NCBI RefSeq assembly: GCF_029168945.1
Contig: NC_083605.1
Location: 1,929,280-1,993,279 of the forward strand
Direction of reading: 5' to 3'
From: Cannabis sativa
Taxonomy: Eukaryota > Streptophyta > Magnoliopsida > Rosales > Cannabaceae
DNA: 64,000 bases
A program made the position numbers and the translations under genes. The notes beneath the pieces are model-generated. The model did not search any database. It was given only the letters and a program-made list of their open reading frames with translations, and was not told the DNA's origin. This document shows, piece by piece, positions 35,161-46,725 of this stretch. Every line of letters starts with the position of its first letter. Position 1 is the first letter of the stretch.

Positions 35161-36711
35161 CTATGATTTTGAAATGGTTATTACTATTAGTGCAAGGCAA
35201 CGAATTTAAAACTGGTTTGATTCTGTTATGAAATAGAGTACAAACTTACTTCTATTTCTGTCCCTTTGTTCAAGCATTGTATTTCCTGTCCTGATTCCTG
35301 CTTTTGCCATTTTTTTTTTGCTATTAATAAACTATAAGGAAACCAAAATAAAACTATTAAGAAACTTCAACAAATATTTTAGAAACTAACCATTTCTCAA
35401 ACTGTTTTATCCTTTCTCTTTTCCAAAATAAATTCCTGCAAAAAATGTAATTAAACTATTATTAAATGAATATGCAACTGTAAATCAACTTAAAAACCAC
35501 AGCTCTTTACTCAAAATTACATAGTTGTTTCTCATTGTCACTTTTCATCATGTTTATTTGAATCAGATTAATTTCCAACTATTATAACACTAATTTGCCA
35601 CCATTTACATAAATCGTACCTTGTATATCTGCTAGCTTTTGGTACTCGTCAAGTGACACTTCTTCATAATTTGTAAACCATTTTAAAACAATAATGCAAC
35701 TGTAAGGCAACACAAAAAATTAAAAAAAAAGGCTTATTCGTATCATGTGGTTCCTTAATTAGAATCAGTTCTTGTTTTTTGTTTTTAAGAATCTGAATTG
35801 CCTGTTGTACACCAGTGAATCAACCAGAATGCAACTGTATATGACGTATATCATTGTTGAAAAATATTACATTTCATACCTTTTTTTGGATTTGAGGGGG
35901 AGCTCCAGATCTGTTTAATACAGATTTACATTGCTTCAATCTGGATTTTCGAGGCTCGATTGAGTGATTTTAAACGATAAAAACCGAAATCAAATGTTTA
36001 ATTTCAGTTTCTTCACGGTTTTCTGGGTTTTTTTTTTTAATTTTTTGTTTAGATCCTTGGAGTTGTTCTTTTGCAATCAAAATTCGCCGCAATTTATGGT
36101 TGTTCTATGCTCGATCTGGTTTCATTCTGGTTGCGTAGCAGACTGGATCGATGGAGGTTTCTTCATCGTCTCCGTTCGTGACGTGCGGCTGAAGCTATAG
36201 GTCAGGTGGTATTTTTGTAATATTTTCAATGTGGGCTGTATAAATGTTGATTGGGCCGACCCACAGTAATATTGTAATATTTTACCCTTTTTGGAATTTT
36301 CCTGTTTTTTTCCCTTTTTTTCCCTACGAATATTTATGTTTTTGCATTTCAAAAGGTAATAATTTATTTTTCATTCATATGAGACATTATATTAAAGTTA
36401 TAGTATCTCATTTGTTTTTTAAATTTTTTTGATTATTTATGAAATCCAAAACAAAGTTTAAAAATTTTGTTGCACGTGTGCAACTTAATTTTTGAACCTT
36501 CTTTTGATATTATAATTAAATTATTCTAATGAAATAACAGTTGGTAACACTTTTGTTTTTAAAATTTTTTAATGATAAAAATAAAAACTAATTTTTTTTT
36601 TAAAAATAAAAATATGTTCTACATTTACTTTGTTTTTCAATTTTCAAAACAAAAAATAAAAATGTGTTATGTAAATTTTATTTTTATTTTCATTTGTTGA
36701 TTTTATTTAAG
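35161..36711 (-). other. MULE 5' region and AT-rich spacer, no clear gene
   Basis: A short possible first exon (ATG at 35,310 on minus) precedes the transposase. Beyond it lies AT-rich DNA. The part near 36,190-36,300 contains ATTTTTGTAATATTTT-type repeats and could hold the element's terminal inverted repeat, but I could not pair it with another end, which would lie outside the window. Small ORFs here show no domain. Confidence 0.4.
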
Positions 36712-37572
36712 TCAGGTCCAGGGCTAGGCTCCGAGGCCAGGATGGGAGCCGAGGTCGAGTCCAAGACCGACGTCGTGGTCCAGATCCAGGGTCTAGTTTG
36801 GGTCGAGGTCTGGGTCCGGGCTCTGGGTTTGAGAAAGAGTTCATGTTTGGCGTCTAGGGTTCAAGGTCTAGGATTCAGAATCCCGGGTCTAGGTTCTGGG
36901 TCAAAGTCCAGTCTTGGTCCAGTTCTAGGGCTCGAGTTTGGTATGAGGTTCGGGTTTGGTATGGGGATTCGATTTCAGGTCGTTCGGAGTTTAGGCTTGG
37001 TTCCGAGTTGGGGTCTGGTTTCAGTTCTTGGGTCTAGGGCCCGGGTCTTATCAGGGGTCTGAGTGTTGGTCTGGGAACCGGGTCCAGCGTCGGGGTCGGG
37101 GTTTGAGTCGGTTCGGGTCTAGTTTGGGCCCGAGTTTAGTCAAGGGTCTGAGGTTAGGGTTGGGGTTGAGGTCCGGGTCAAGGTCAGGGTCTAGGGTCTG
37201 AGATCAGTTTTGCAGTCTGGGTTTGGTTTTGGGTCTGAGTTCGGGGCTAGGGTCCGGGTCTGGGTTCGAGTTCGGGGCTAGGGTGATCTGGGTCCTAGTC
37301 TAGGGTCTAGGTCGGGGCCTAGGTCCGAGATTCAGGTTCGGGTCCGGTTCGGGATCTGAGTCTAGTCCGGGCCTGGGTCCAGGTCCAAGTCCAAGTGAAG
37401 GTGTGGGTCAAGTTCGGAATTTGGGTCTGGGACTTAGGTCTGGGGTTCGGGTTCTGGTCGGGGTCTAGGTTTGAGGTTCAGGTTGAGATCCGGGTCTAGG
37501 GTCCGTGTCCAAGTTTGGGTCGAGGTTAGGGTTCTTATTTGGGTTCCAAGCTCTAAGTCGGGGTCGGAGTCT
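36712..37572. repeat. G-rich degenerate repeat (GGGTCY-like)
   Basis: About 860 bp have strong strand asymmetry: the plus strand is rich in G and T, with endlessly varied GGTCTGGGTC, GGGTCTAGGGTC and GGTTCGGG units. It is sharply bordered by AT-rich DNA. The 132-codon ORF at 36,664-37,062 is a by-product of this composition. It is not the plant telomere repeat TTTAGGG. Confidence 0.85.
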
Positions 37573-37733
37573 AAAATATTAATTAAGAAAAAATCTATTC
37601 TAAAAATTTTTGAAAGTGACTTTTTTTTTTCAAAATTTTAATTCTCTATTAAAAAAAATAAAAAAAAATGAAAACAGATTTATAAAATATGATTTTGAAA
37701 AATATTTCTACTTTTCTAATTTAAAAAATAAAA

Positions 37734-38220
37734 AAAAGTGATTAAAATGTTGACAAATGTACTCTAAATTTTTCAAAATTTGAATGCGATCATTTAAATA
37801 AATTATTTATAATTTTGTTCAATTCTTAAAATGGAGACATCCCTATCTGTAGGGACCAAAATAATTAATAAAGTCACTGCTGATATAATTTTTCAATATT
37901 AGTCGACCATCATATTCAATGTCAGTCGAACTCATGGACTTGGTCAAATTGGAAGACTTGGAAAAATCTAAGGTAACCTTTTGTAATTATGTATTTATGT
38001 ATAAATTATTATTTGTCTACATGACGAAGACATTATAAATAATATTTTATTATACAGTTATATATATTACAAAATATATATATAAGAAAATCAAAGTATT
38101 TTATTAAATTATTATTGATTCTAATACAAAATGATAGAAGAAAAGAATATAAAAGATTTGAAAAAAATAATAATAAATAGCAGTAATCAATTTTGTTTAT
38201 TTTTTAAAATGCATGTGAGT
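37734..38220 (+). repeat. LRAT upstream block, copy 1
   Basis: This AT-rich non-coding segment recurs at 47,238-47,600 plus 49,195-49,390, and in part at 49,505-50,140. Landmarks are TTAGTCGACCATCATATTCAATGT (near 37,902) and the ACATGACGAAGAC phrase. Copy 1 is the only one followed by a gene. Confidence 0.8.
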
Positions 38221-38583
38221 GACCGCAACCACAAGTTATTAGCTAGTGTTTTGGAAAACTGGGTTCCTATAAAAATAAAAGTCTTAAAAGACATTAAAGA
38301 AGTTGTGTAGGTAGAGAGTGGTGCTGCATGTTCCTGTGAAGTTGTGGAGGAATTTCTTGGATGCGTGAAACAGTACCCTACTTGATTCGAAAATTAAAGT
38401 CCTACAATCGCATACCAATTAATGGTCCACACCTTTTGTTGTGAACTTGCAAAGCACTTCACATGTGAACAACACTTAAATATTCTACACAATACTTTTC
38501 TCAAATTTGGGTCAAATATTATAACGCCACAATTTTTATTTATTTATGTATGAATAATTATTATTCCCAAACTAGGCTGACGA

Positions 38584-38593
38584 TATATATATA
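38584..38593 (+). promoter_or_regulatory. Probable TATA box of the LRAT gene
   Basis: TATATATATA lies about 130 bp before the ATG at 38,723, just after a TGACG element. AT-rich surroundings make it uncertain. Confidence 0.45.
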
Positions 38594-38722
38594 CATACGC
38601 AGAATACCAATATTATTAATCATTATTTTTTATTGCTTTTAGTCTTGTGAGAGAAAAGAGAAAGTGAGATAAATATTTATATATATACATATAAGTACTT
38701 CATTCAGAAAAATATTATAATT

Positions 38723-39629
38723 ATGGATTTATTATCGCACAAAATTGACAAGAGCAGTTTGAAGATTGGAGATCACATCTACACTTACAGAAACCTACAC
38801 ACATGCACCATTCATGGTCAGTTTATATGTATAAATATATATATATATTTCTCTTATATATACATTAGCTATATATAGCTACTCTATCTTATAATAAAAT
38901 AGAAAAATAATAAAATTTAAATATAGTATTTAAATACAAGTTGTTATTAATTTAATTGTGACTCTCAGACCTTTTAGTCATAATATTAAAATGATAATTT
39001 ATAATTAGTAACAATTTTTTATTTTTCGTCACAAGTTTTGTTGTGACTAAAAATCAAATTTTTTATAGTGTATACATACGCAATAATTGTACGAAATGGT
39101 TACAGGAATTTACGTGGAAAACGATCGAGTGATTTACTACAAAAGTAAGAACAACAAAAGCAAATATAGCGGAAATTGTGAAAGGTGTGGATACAATCCA
39201 ACAAGGAGTAGAGGAGTGGTGAAATCGTGTTTGGAGTGTTTCCTTCAAGGCCACGGGCTGTACCTGTTCCAGTACGGAGTCTCCGATGCCCATTGCTTGA
39301 TTTGGCGATCGGGAACATGCCACACTGGGTCGCGGATAGATTATCGTCCTACTATTGTTAATAATGCGAAGGAGATGCTGAAGGAGAGTGAGAGTAGTAG
39401 ATTAATGCTAAATAACAATCTCATTAATGGGTGGTACGATTTTTCCGACAAAAACAGCATGTGCTTCGCGCTTATGTGCACGAAGACGAAGAGAAATATT
39501 ACGACATGCATACAAGAGATTTCTGGCTTGTCTAAATTGCGTGTCCTTGTGCTTGGATTGCCTGTTGTTGGGGCGTTCTCTGATTTTTCAATTGATCCGA
39601 TCATTGATATCATAAAATTTATAGGATAA
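38723..39629 (+). CDS. LRAT/NC-domain protein, two exons
   Basis: Exons at 38,723-38,816 and 39,106-39,629 join in frame across a GT-AG intron to give 205 residues. The N-terminus MDLLSHKIDKSSLKIGDHIY and the HGIYV turn are typical of plant NC-domain proteins, relatives of lecithin:retinol acyltransferase and NlpC/P60 hydrolases. His31 fits the catalytic histidine. Where the family has NNCEDFALYC, this protein reads KNSMCFALMC, so an ungapped alignment places Ser139 at the nucleophilic cysteine; Cys141 is two residues on. A hydrophobic C-terminal stretch (about 168-180) may anchor it to membranes. A TE tail and copia B sit within 500 bp downstream. It could be a real gene of altered activity or a recent pseudogene. 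Confidence 0.85.
38817..39105 (+). other. Intron of the LRAT gene
   Basis: The donor GTCAGT follows exon 1 and the acceptor GGTTACAG precedes exon 2. Joining them gives CAT-GGA (His-Gly). The 289 bp intron carries a MITE fragment at its 3' end. Confidence 0.85.
38920..39070. mobile_element. MITE fragment in the LRAT intron
   Basis: This sequence matches the right part of the MITE at 53,156-53,417: ATTTAAATACAAGTTGT, TTTTAGTCA, TTATAATTAGT and TTTTGTTGTGACT. It ends in TTTTATAGTG, a mutated form of the TTTTGTAGTG terminus. The left end is missing or diverged. Confidence 0.7.
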
Positions 39630-39803
39630 ATCACTAATAGCTAGCACATGCAATACTGTGGGGTGTGTACTACATAATTTTAATTTTGTTAAGCAGTCTG
39701 CTAATAAGGTTGTGTATGTACTGGCGCAATCTTCTCTTGTGGAGGTTGACCATACTTTTAGTACGTAGTGTTACTTTACCTACTGTAATTGCTTCCTTAG
39801 TTT

Positions 39804-40051
39804 GCCTCTCGCCTGGGGCACTTACCCTGTGTTTGAATCCTGTCGATGTTAATTTGTGTAAGTGTTTTGATCAGGTTGTGTTTTGCTTTTGTCCTCGGTC
39901 TGAGAATAGAGTGGCTGATGCCTTAGCCGGTTGGGCAAGAGGTTCTAAGTCTGGTTCTCAAGGTGTGTTAAGGGACATTGCCCGTGTGGCAATGACTTTG
40001 TTCTAGTTTTGCTTTCAATAAAAAGATTTATTTAGCAAAAAAAAAAAAAAA
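39804..40051 (+). mobile_element. 5'-truncated LINE tail
   Basis: About 250 bp end in AATAAAAAGATTTATTTAGC and a run of about 16 A. They are flanked by a 17 bp duplication (AATTGCTTCCTTAGTTT at 39,787 and AATTACTTCCTTAGTTT at 40,052; one mismatch). The sequence encodes the C-terminus of a LINE-associated RNase H (PRSENRVADALAGWA, stop at 40,004-40,006). It landed about 175 bp after the LRAT stop codon, probably in its 3' UTR. Confidence 0.85.
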
Positions 40052-40089
40052 AATTACTTCCTTAGTTTTGGAAGACTTGAATTAATGAA

Positions 40090-40094
40090 GTTTT
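40090..40094. repeat. TSD (GTTTT) of copia B, left copy
   Basis: GTTTT here matches 47,216-47,220. Confidence 0.85.
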
Positions 40095-40584
40095 TGTTAG
40101 ACTTTTATTTGGGCTTACATTAAATTTTATTGGTTTTATTAAAACTTGGGTTGATTAGATAGTTCTTTGCTGTGTTAGCCCATGTTGTTGGTGATCAATT
40201 GTTAATGGGCTTAGCATCTGTGTGTAAAGTCTAGGTGAAGCAGAAGTGTGGGCTTTTCTAGTTAACTGAAGCCTTTGATGAGCAGGCCCAGTCCAACTAG
40301 GGTTTTGTAGCTAAGTCCCCTCCCTAACTCTATAAATACATATTGTCTCATCACAATTGTATACCTTTTGATAATCAGAGAAAATAAACTGCTTCTGATT
40401 TAGAGATCTAGGGAGGAAGACTTAGTTGATAGTATTGCACTATCAAATTGGAGTAACTGCTGTGGATCAATCAGAGATAATTGCTATGGATCAATCAGGT
40501 ACACATACCTAATTATTATATCTTATTATTGTGTTCTATGTTATATACAAATAGATCTTGGGTATATTATTAATTTTTCTAACA
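40095..40584 (+). repeat. 5' LTR of copia B
   Basis: This 490 bp LTR starts TGTTAGAC and ends TCTAACA. A TATA box (TATAAATA) is at 40,331. Confidence 0.95.
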
Positions 40585-40586
40585 TG

Positions 40587-40596
40587 TGGTATCAGA
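40587..40596 (+). promoter_or_regulatory. Copia B primer-binding site
   Basis: TGGTATCAGA lies two bases inside the 5' LTR and matches the initiator tRNA-Met site; the next bases depart from the consensus. Confidence 0.85.
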
Positions 40597-40599
40597 TTG

Positions 40600-42120
40600 C
40601 CTATTGTATATGATTTAGAACCTATAATTTATATAACAATTAATATGTATATGTTACCTTTTTTTTCCAATTACATATTAATTTTGTTATTATTTTATGT
40701 TGAATTTTTTATTTTTTAATCTTAAAAGTTTAGGGGTTTTATTCCTCATTAAATTCTCTTTCTTTTGATATATTACTTGCATAAAATCATTGAGTAAATT
40801 AGAAGAATTTTAAGATTAAACTTTTAGGGTTTATGTATTTTTTTTTTTTTTCTTTATGAAATTCAATTTGGGATTTTTGATTCTATAGTTTATACACTAA
40901 AATTGATGGTGCAAATCTCATTATCAACTAATTTACAATGTTTCTACACGTTTAATTTTTCGAATTGTATGACATACATGCTAGAATCGGGTTGATAGTT
41001 TGTTTTTATTTTATTTTTTTTTTTCGGATTGTTTTTGCCAAGAGATCTAGAAATTGAGCCTTAAAAACTCGAAATTAGTAGTCTAGATGGACTAGAAATC
41101 CAATACCGATCGAAACCCATCAATTTTCCCATGTTTTCGTCGTTTTTTGGCCGGAAAAAGAGAGCAGACCCGACTGGAGGAGCACCGGGTCGCGTGACCC
41201 GGTTTCAGACCCGCTGGAGGAAGAAGATCAAGCCCAGCCGCGAAGCCCAGTCGCACAGCCCGCGCGTGGGGGCGCGTGCGGCACTCTCGGAGGTCGTTTT
41301 TCGACGATTTTTTTTTCCAGCGTGCTTAGAATTAAATTTCTGATTTTTCTATGATTTTTAATTAATTTTTTGACTCCGTTTAATAATTATTATTATTTTA
41401 ATGATAATTATGCAGTTAAAAAATTATTAAAAATAATTTTTGATGATTTTTCAAAATCCGTAAATCATAGAAAATTTTTTGAGTTTCTTCTCGTCCCATA
41501 TGACATAGTCACTCTCTTGTTTCGTTTATCTTGACTATGTAATCTCCACCAATATTCTTTATTTCACATTTTTCCATTAATTGTTGTTCTAAAGTTATAA
41601 AACTTGATTGTTTGATACAAAAATAATGTGTTATGGTGGACACTTTATTTTTTGATTATCAATATAATAAAAGCAATTATATATCTCTTTTGGAAATTTG
41701 GTTGAAAATTATTAATTTTCAATGATTGTTTTATCACCAAATTTCACATGTTGAAGAAAATATTATATTTTTGGTTGACTATATGTGTAATCACTTGCCC
41801 AAAGGTAGTATTTACATATATTAGTTCACATTCCATGAAGTGAGTTAATATTAAATGTATGTATTTTAATTATTTGCCCAAAGGTAATAATTTAAATATA
41901 TAAATTTATTATTATTTTTTGCTTGAATTAATACATATTTTTAAGAAATTTATTTGCCCAAAGGTAATAAAATTCTTAAATGATATGTATTTTTTCTTTG
42001 TTGTTAACTTCATGAAGGTAGATCATGTGTGTGTTATATTCTCACCCCAAAGGGGAGTTTATAATGACCAGTTGACTCTACAATATTTTCTAATGCATTG
42101 CTCATATTGCTTATTCAAGT
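40600..42120 (+). other. Copia B leader
   Basis: This is about 1.5 kb of AT-rich untranslated leader. A GC-rich island at 41,150-41,300 contains a small ORF of no recognisable family. A triple repeat of TTTGCCCAAAGGTAATA follows at 41,795, 41,873 and 41,953, with a related CACCCCAAAGGGGA at 42,042. Confidence 0.7.
41795..41970 (+). repeat. Three spaced TTGCCCAAAGGTARTA motifs
   Basis: Copies begin at 41,795, 41,873 and 41,953, spaced 78-80 bp apart in the leader just before gag. Similar repeated cores occur in leaders of other plant copia elements, from memory. Confidence 0.75.
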
Positions 42121-42129
42121 TTTAATTTT

Positions 42130-42720
42130 TTGGATTTTTCGGTCTCTTTTCTGCGAACAACAATAACGTTTTTATCTGAATTCTGAATGCTTCCAACTTT
42201 AAGACATGGAAACGTAATGTGAAAATTGCTTTAGGCATAATAAATTTGGACTTATGCCTTCGAGAAGAAAAATCTGCTGATCTTATTCTAATATCAGAAT
42301 TGTTGCCCAAAAAAAAAAAAAAAAAAAAAAATTCTTCATGCACATTTAAAAAAAAAAAAAATTCAAATCATCTTAGTTTCATTACTATGAAAAGATCAAT
42401 TCCTGAACATCTTTTGGTGGTTTGCCAAACACCACAAATGCCAAAGAGTTTTTCAATGCTGTAGAAAAACTATATGACACTGGTGAAAACGCTGAAGTTG
42501 GACATCTTATGGATAAAATGACAACCATTCAGTTTGATAAATCAAAGGAGTGCTAGATTTTATTTTGAAAATTATTATTCTTCAGTCCAAGTTGAAAGAT
42601 CATAATATTCCTCTTCCTGACTTTTACACCATTCTTCAAGTTCTTCATAAACTTCTTACTTCTTTTAGCTTTACCAAGACAACCTAAACACTTATAGTAA
42701 AATATGGAGTGTTAATAACC
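42130..42720 (+). pseudogene. Copia B gag pseudogene
   Basis: Fragments of gag are readable: SNFKTWKRNVKIALGI and LREEKSADLI, then TMKRSIPEHL, FFNAVEKLYDTGENAEVGHL and MDKMTTIQFDKSK in shifting frames. Two poly-A expansions (42,308-42,331 and 42,347-42,360) and several stops interrupt it. No zinc knuckle is visible. Confidence 0.8.
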
Positions 42721-43139
42721 TTATTTCTCAGTATATAGCTGAAACAAGCAAGCTAATAGAATGAGAAGAATGAATCTTCTCACTTTGTTTCTCAACTCAA
42801 GCCCAACAAAGGATAAAGAAAATATGAAAAGAAGCAACCACAACCAGGGGCTAAGGGATCTCAGAAAGCCAAGTGAGAGGGAGTCAATGCTTACAGTGGA
42901 CACTTATATTGGAGTTGACGTTATTTATGTTGGCACATTAATTCTTGAATTACAGTTTAGTGTTCAGATTGTTTTGAACAGTACTTTATTGATTCCTACT
43001 TTTAAAGTAATTCAGTTTCGCTTCCGCTTTTAGTTAAACAATAATTTTCTTTTCCTTTTGCCAATTATAGTGTTAAAATTATGTTTGACTCCGAATAATT
43101 GGAAACTGTTTTTACTCTGATATTCTTTTCAAATTATCA

Positions 43140-45950
43140 TTGACTTCCTTAGCTTCCTTTTTCAATGCTGTGAATATTGTGGGTAAGAAATCTTATATTA
43201 AGATAACATCCTTATTATTCTGGCACGATAAATCGGGTCATATTTCTAAAGAAAGAATTGATCGATTACTTCTAGCTAAAATTCTTTCTCCTGTTGATGT
43301 TTCTGGTTGTGATACTTGTGCTGATTGTACTGGTGAAAAATTGACTAAAATAAGAAAGCAGACTGCTATCTATAGTCACTCTTTATAAGAGATTATCCAC
43401 ACTGACATTAGTGGACCTTATTCCACCACGTTGTGCAGAAACAAGTATTTATCACTTTTATCAATGATTTTTCTCGTTATGGATTCACCTATTTAATTAA
43501 AGAAAAATCTGACGCCCTTGATAAATTCAAAATTTTTTGAAATGAGAAGAGTCATCAAAGTTGTTCATTCTGATCGTGGAGGAGAATATTATGGTCGTTA
43601 TACAGAATCTAAACAACACATGAGGCCTTTTGCTGAATATTTTCCAGAAAATTGTGTAGTTTCTCAATACAATATGTCAAGTTCACTGAGAAAAATGGCG
43701 TTGCTAAAAGGAGAAATCGCACTCTCATGGATATGGTGAGAAACATGATGAGTAGAACAAATCTTCCAGAGTTTTTATGGGGTGAAGCACTCATGACTGC
43801 AACTTATATTTTAAATCGTGTTCCCAGTAAATCTGTTTCCAAAATCCTTTTAAGTTGTGGACTGGGCGGAAGCCTAGTCTGAATCATCTTCGTGTATGGG
43901 GTTGTCCAGCTGAAGTAAAGATTTATGATCCTAATTTGAAAAAGTTAGATTCGAGAACAAATCGTTGTTATTTCATTGGTTATCCAATGCGCTCAAAAGG
44001 ATATCGCTTTTACTGTCCTACTCGTGGTACGCGAATTGTTGAATCTCAGACTGCTAAATTTCTGGAATTTGATGTTGCTGAAAATATTACTTCACCATCT
44101 CTTGAAATGGGGGAGTCATCTAAAGGAAATTTTATTCCTATCTCTTTTTCAAGAGATGATAATAATAGCAGTCTTATTCTTACTCTAGTTGATAACACTC
44201 CCATTGCTGATGAATATATTGCTCCTACTATCCAAGATGACAAGGGTCCTAATATTGATGAGGAACCTATTATTGAAGAAGGTTTTGTTGTTGATGAGGG
44301 TCTTGTTATCAGAGAAATCTAATTGTGGAATATGTCATTCAAAATGATGGTCAATAAATAGAGGTTATTCCAGAAGTACCTCCTATATGGAGATCTCAAA
44401 GACAAAAGATGTCAATAAGGTGTGATGATAAATTTATTTACCTTGGAGAAGGTGAATGTGATCTTGGTCATTTTGTGGAAACTCTTACTTATAGTGAAGC
44501 ACTTAATTGTCCACATTCTTCAAAATGGATAGAAGCTATGGATGATGAGATTAAGTTCATGGACAAAAATAATGTATATGTGAAAGTTAGTTCTATTACC
44601 TGATGGTTTCAAACCAATAGGTTGCAAATGGATTTTTTAAGAACTAAAAGGGATAAAAAGGGACAGATTGAAAGGTTTAAAGCGTGTTTAGTGGCTAAAG
44701 GCTTTACTCAAAGAGAAGGTATTGATTACACTCAAAATTTTCTCACATGTTTCCACTAAAGATTCATTCATAATTATTATGGACTTAGTTGTTGATTTAG
44801 AGTTGCATCAAATGGATGTTAAAACTATTGTTCTGAATGGAGAATTGAGTGAGCAAATTTTTTATGTCTCAATCTGAAGGCTTCGAGGAAAATGGAAATG
44901 ACAATTTGTTTTGCAAATTGAAATGATCCATTTATGGTCTCAAACAAGCATCTCACCAGTGGTACTTGAAGTTTGATAAGGTTGTGACACTGTTGGATTT
45001 CATCGAGAACAAGTTTGACTAGTGTATTTATATGAAGATCAGTGGGAGTCATCATATTTTTTCTTGTTCTTTATGTAGATGATATTTTACTTGCCAGCAG
45101 TGATTTGTCATTACTAAATGAGACCAAAAGTTTTCTATCTACCAATTTTGATATGAAAGATCTCAGAGAGGCATCTTTAGTTTTGGAGATTGAGATTTAT
45201 CATGATAAGAATTGAAAATTTCTTGGCTTACCTCAAGAAGCTTACAATAATCGTGTGCTCAAAAGGTTCAACATGGATTTGTGTAAAGCTGGTTTCGTTC
45301 CTATTTTGAAAGGGGACAAGTTCACTAAGCAACATTGTCCTAAGAACGACTTAAAAAGAGAAGCAATGAAGAATATCCCATATGCAAGTGCAGTAGGGAG
45401 TTTGATGTATGCTTAGGTTTGCACTAGACCTGATATTGCTTTCATGGTCGATGTTCTTAGGAGATATTTATCTGATCCTGGCCATGATCATTGGGTTGCA
45501 GCCAATAAATTTTTGAGATATTTGCAAAGAACGAAGAGTTTTATGCTTGTGTATAAGCATGTCAACAATCTTTAAGTTGTTGGTTATTCAGATTCAGATT
45601 TTGGTGGTTGTGTAGATGATTTAAAGTCAACTTCTGGCTATATTTTCACTTTGGTTGGTGCTGCTATTTCTTGGAAAAGTGTTAAATAGACTTTAATCGT
45701 ATCATCTACTATATATATGTTGAATTTGTCGTACGTTATGGTGCATCTTTGCAAGCTTTATGGTTAAAGAATTTGATTTTAGAGATACGACTAGTTGATC
45801 CTATTTCCTCTCCTATACTAATCTATTGTGATAATAGTATTGTTGTTTTCTTTTCAAAGAATAATGAGATTAGTAGTGCTTCCAAATATAAGGAAATAAA
45901 GTATCTCACTATTAAAGACTTGGTCTAGAAAGGAGACATTGTGATAGAAT
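43140..45950 (+). pseudogene. Copia B pol pseudogene
   Basis: The order is GAG-preINT (WHDKSGHISKERIDRLL...CDTCADC), integrase ([33 protein letters not shown]), RT with YVDD at 45,072-45,083, and RNase H (GYSDSDFGGCVDDLKSTSGY). Nonsense codons and frameshifts occur throughout, for example near 43,390, 43,540, 43,680, 44,320, 45,215, 45,415 and 45,575. The longest open piece (43,855-44,322) covers the integrase C-terminus and linker. Confidence 0.9.
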
Positions 45951-46711
45951 ATTGAAAGACCAAGTTGTTGTTTGCAGATCCCCTAACCAAAGGATTAAGT
46001 TCCATATTGTTTGATAAACATGTTTTTGTTATGAGCATTTTATAATCTTTTGCTCCTTTGGGTTAGTGGGAGTTTCTTGCTTTATCTTTTGAAATTACAT
46101 TTATATGTAATTTACTTGTTGATGTTATGAACTACTTTGTGGGCCAATAATTTTTATTATTGGATGTTTATGCTTTCAGTTAGGCTTTGTTATATTCTCG
46201 AGAATAATTGAATTGAAAGCATGTAGTTCATATCTTGTTGTGATCATTGTATTTTAAGCATATTTGCTTAATAACAATGATATTTTGTTGGCTTAATGTT
46301 TTAAGCAAGTTTAGTGACACTTACTTATTTATTAAGTAGTGTATGTTTAATTTCACTGGCTTATTTATTAAGCATCACGGTATCAGTGAAATTGAGGACT
46401 GATAAGGATATTATGTTATTTTAAATTGATCACATGTTGAACATAATTCCTTACCACACTACTAGACTTATTGACCATGTCGATTTAATACTTTGGTATT
46501 TTGTGATTATGAATGTCTTTTGTTGACTTAAAAACAATATGATTGTCATAGTTCATTATCAAAGGTTAAATTGGACCGGTATGTTGAGATGCTATCAGAG
46601 AACTATCATTTTTTAAAGTGGCCACAAATGTTTTCCTGTTGTTCAACCCATGAGTCGTTTTCAAATAAAATTATTTTGATATATAATATATATGTATTAA
46701 AATCAATGTAG

Positions 46712-46725
46712 CCCAAGTGGGAGAA
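46712..46725 (+). promoter_or_regulatory. Copia B polypurine tract
   Basis: CCCAAGTGGGAGAA directly precedes the 3' LTR. Confidence 0.85.

Noticed and set aside
36190..36300. Terminal inverted repeat of the MULE
   Set aside because: The other end would be left of position 1, so no pairing is possible from this window.
36664..37062. 132-codon ORF
   Set aside because: It is made almost wholly of Gly, Val, Arg and Leu from the G-rich repeat; no start context or domain.
41131..41343. 70-codon ORF in a GC-rich island
   Set aside because: It sits in the untranslated leader of copia B before gag and shows no recognisable motif.
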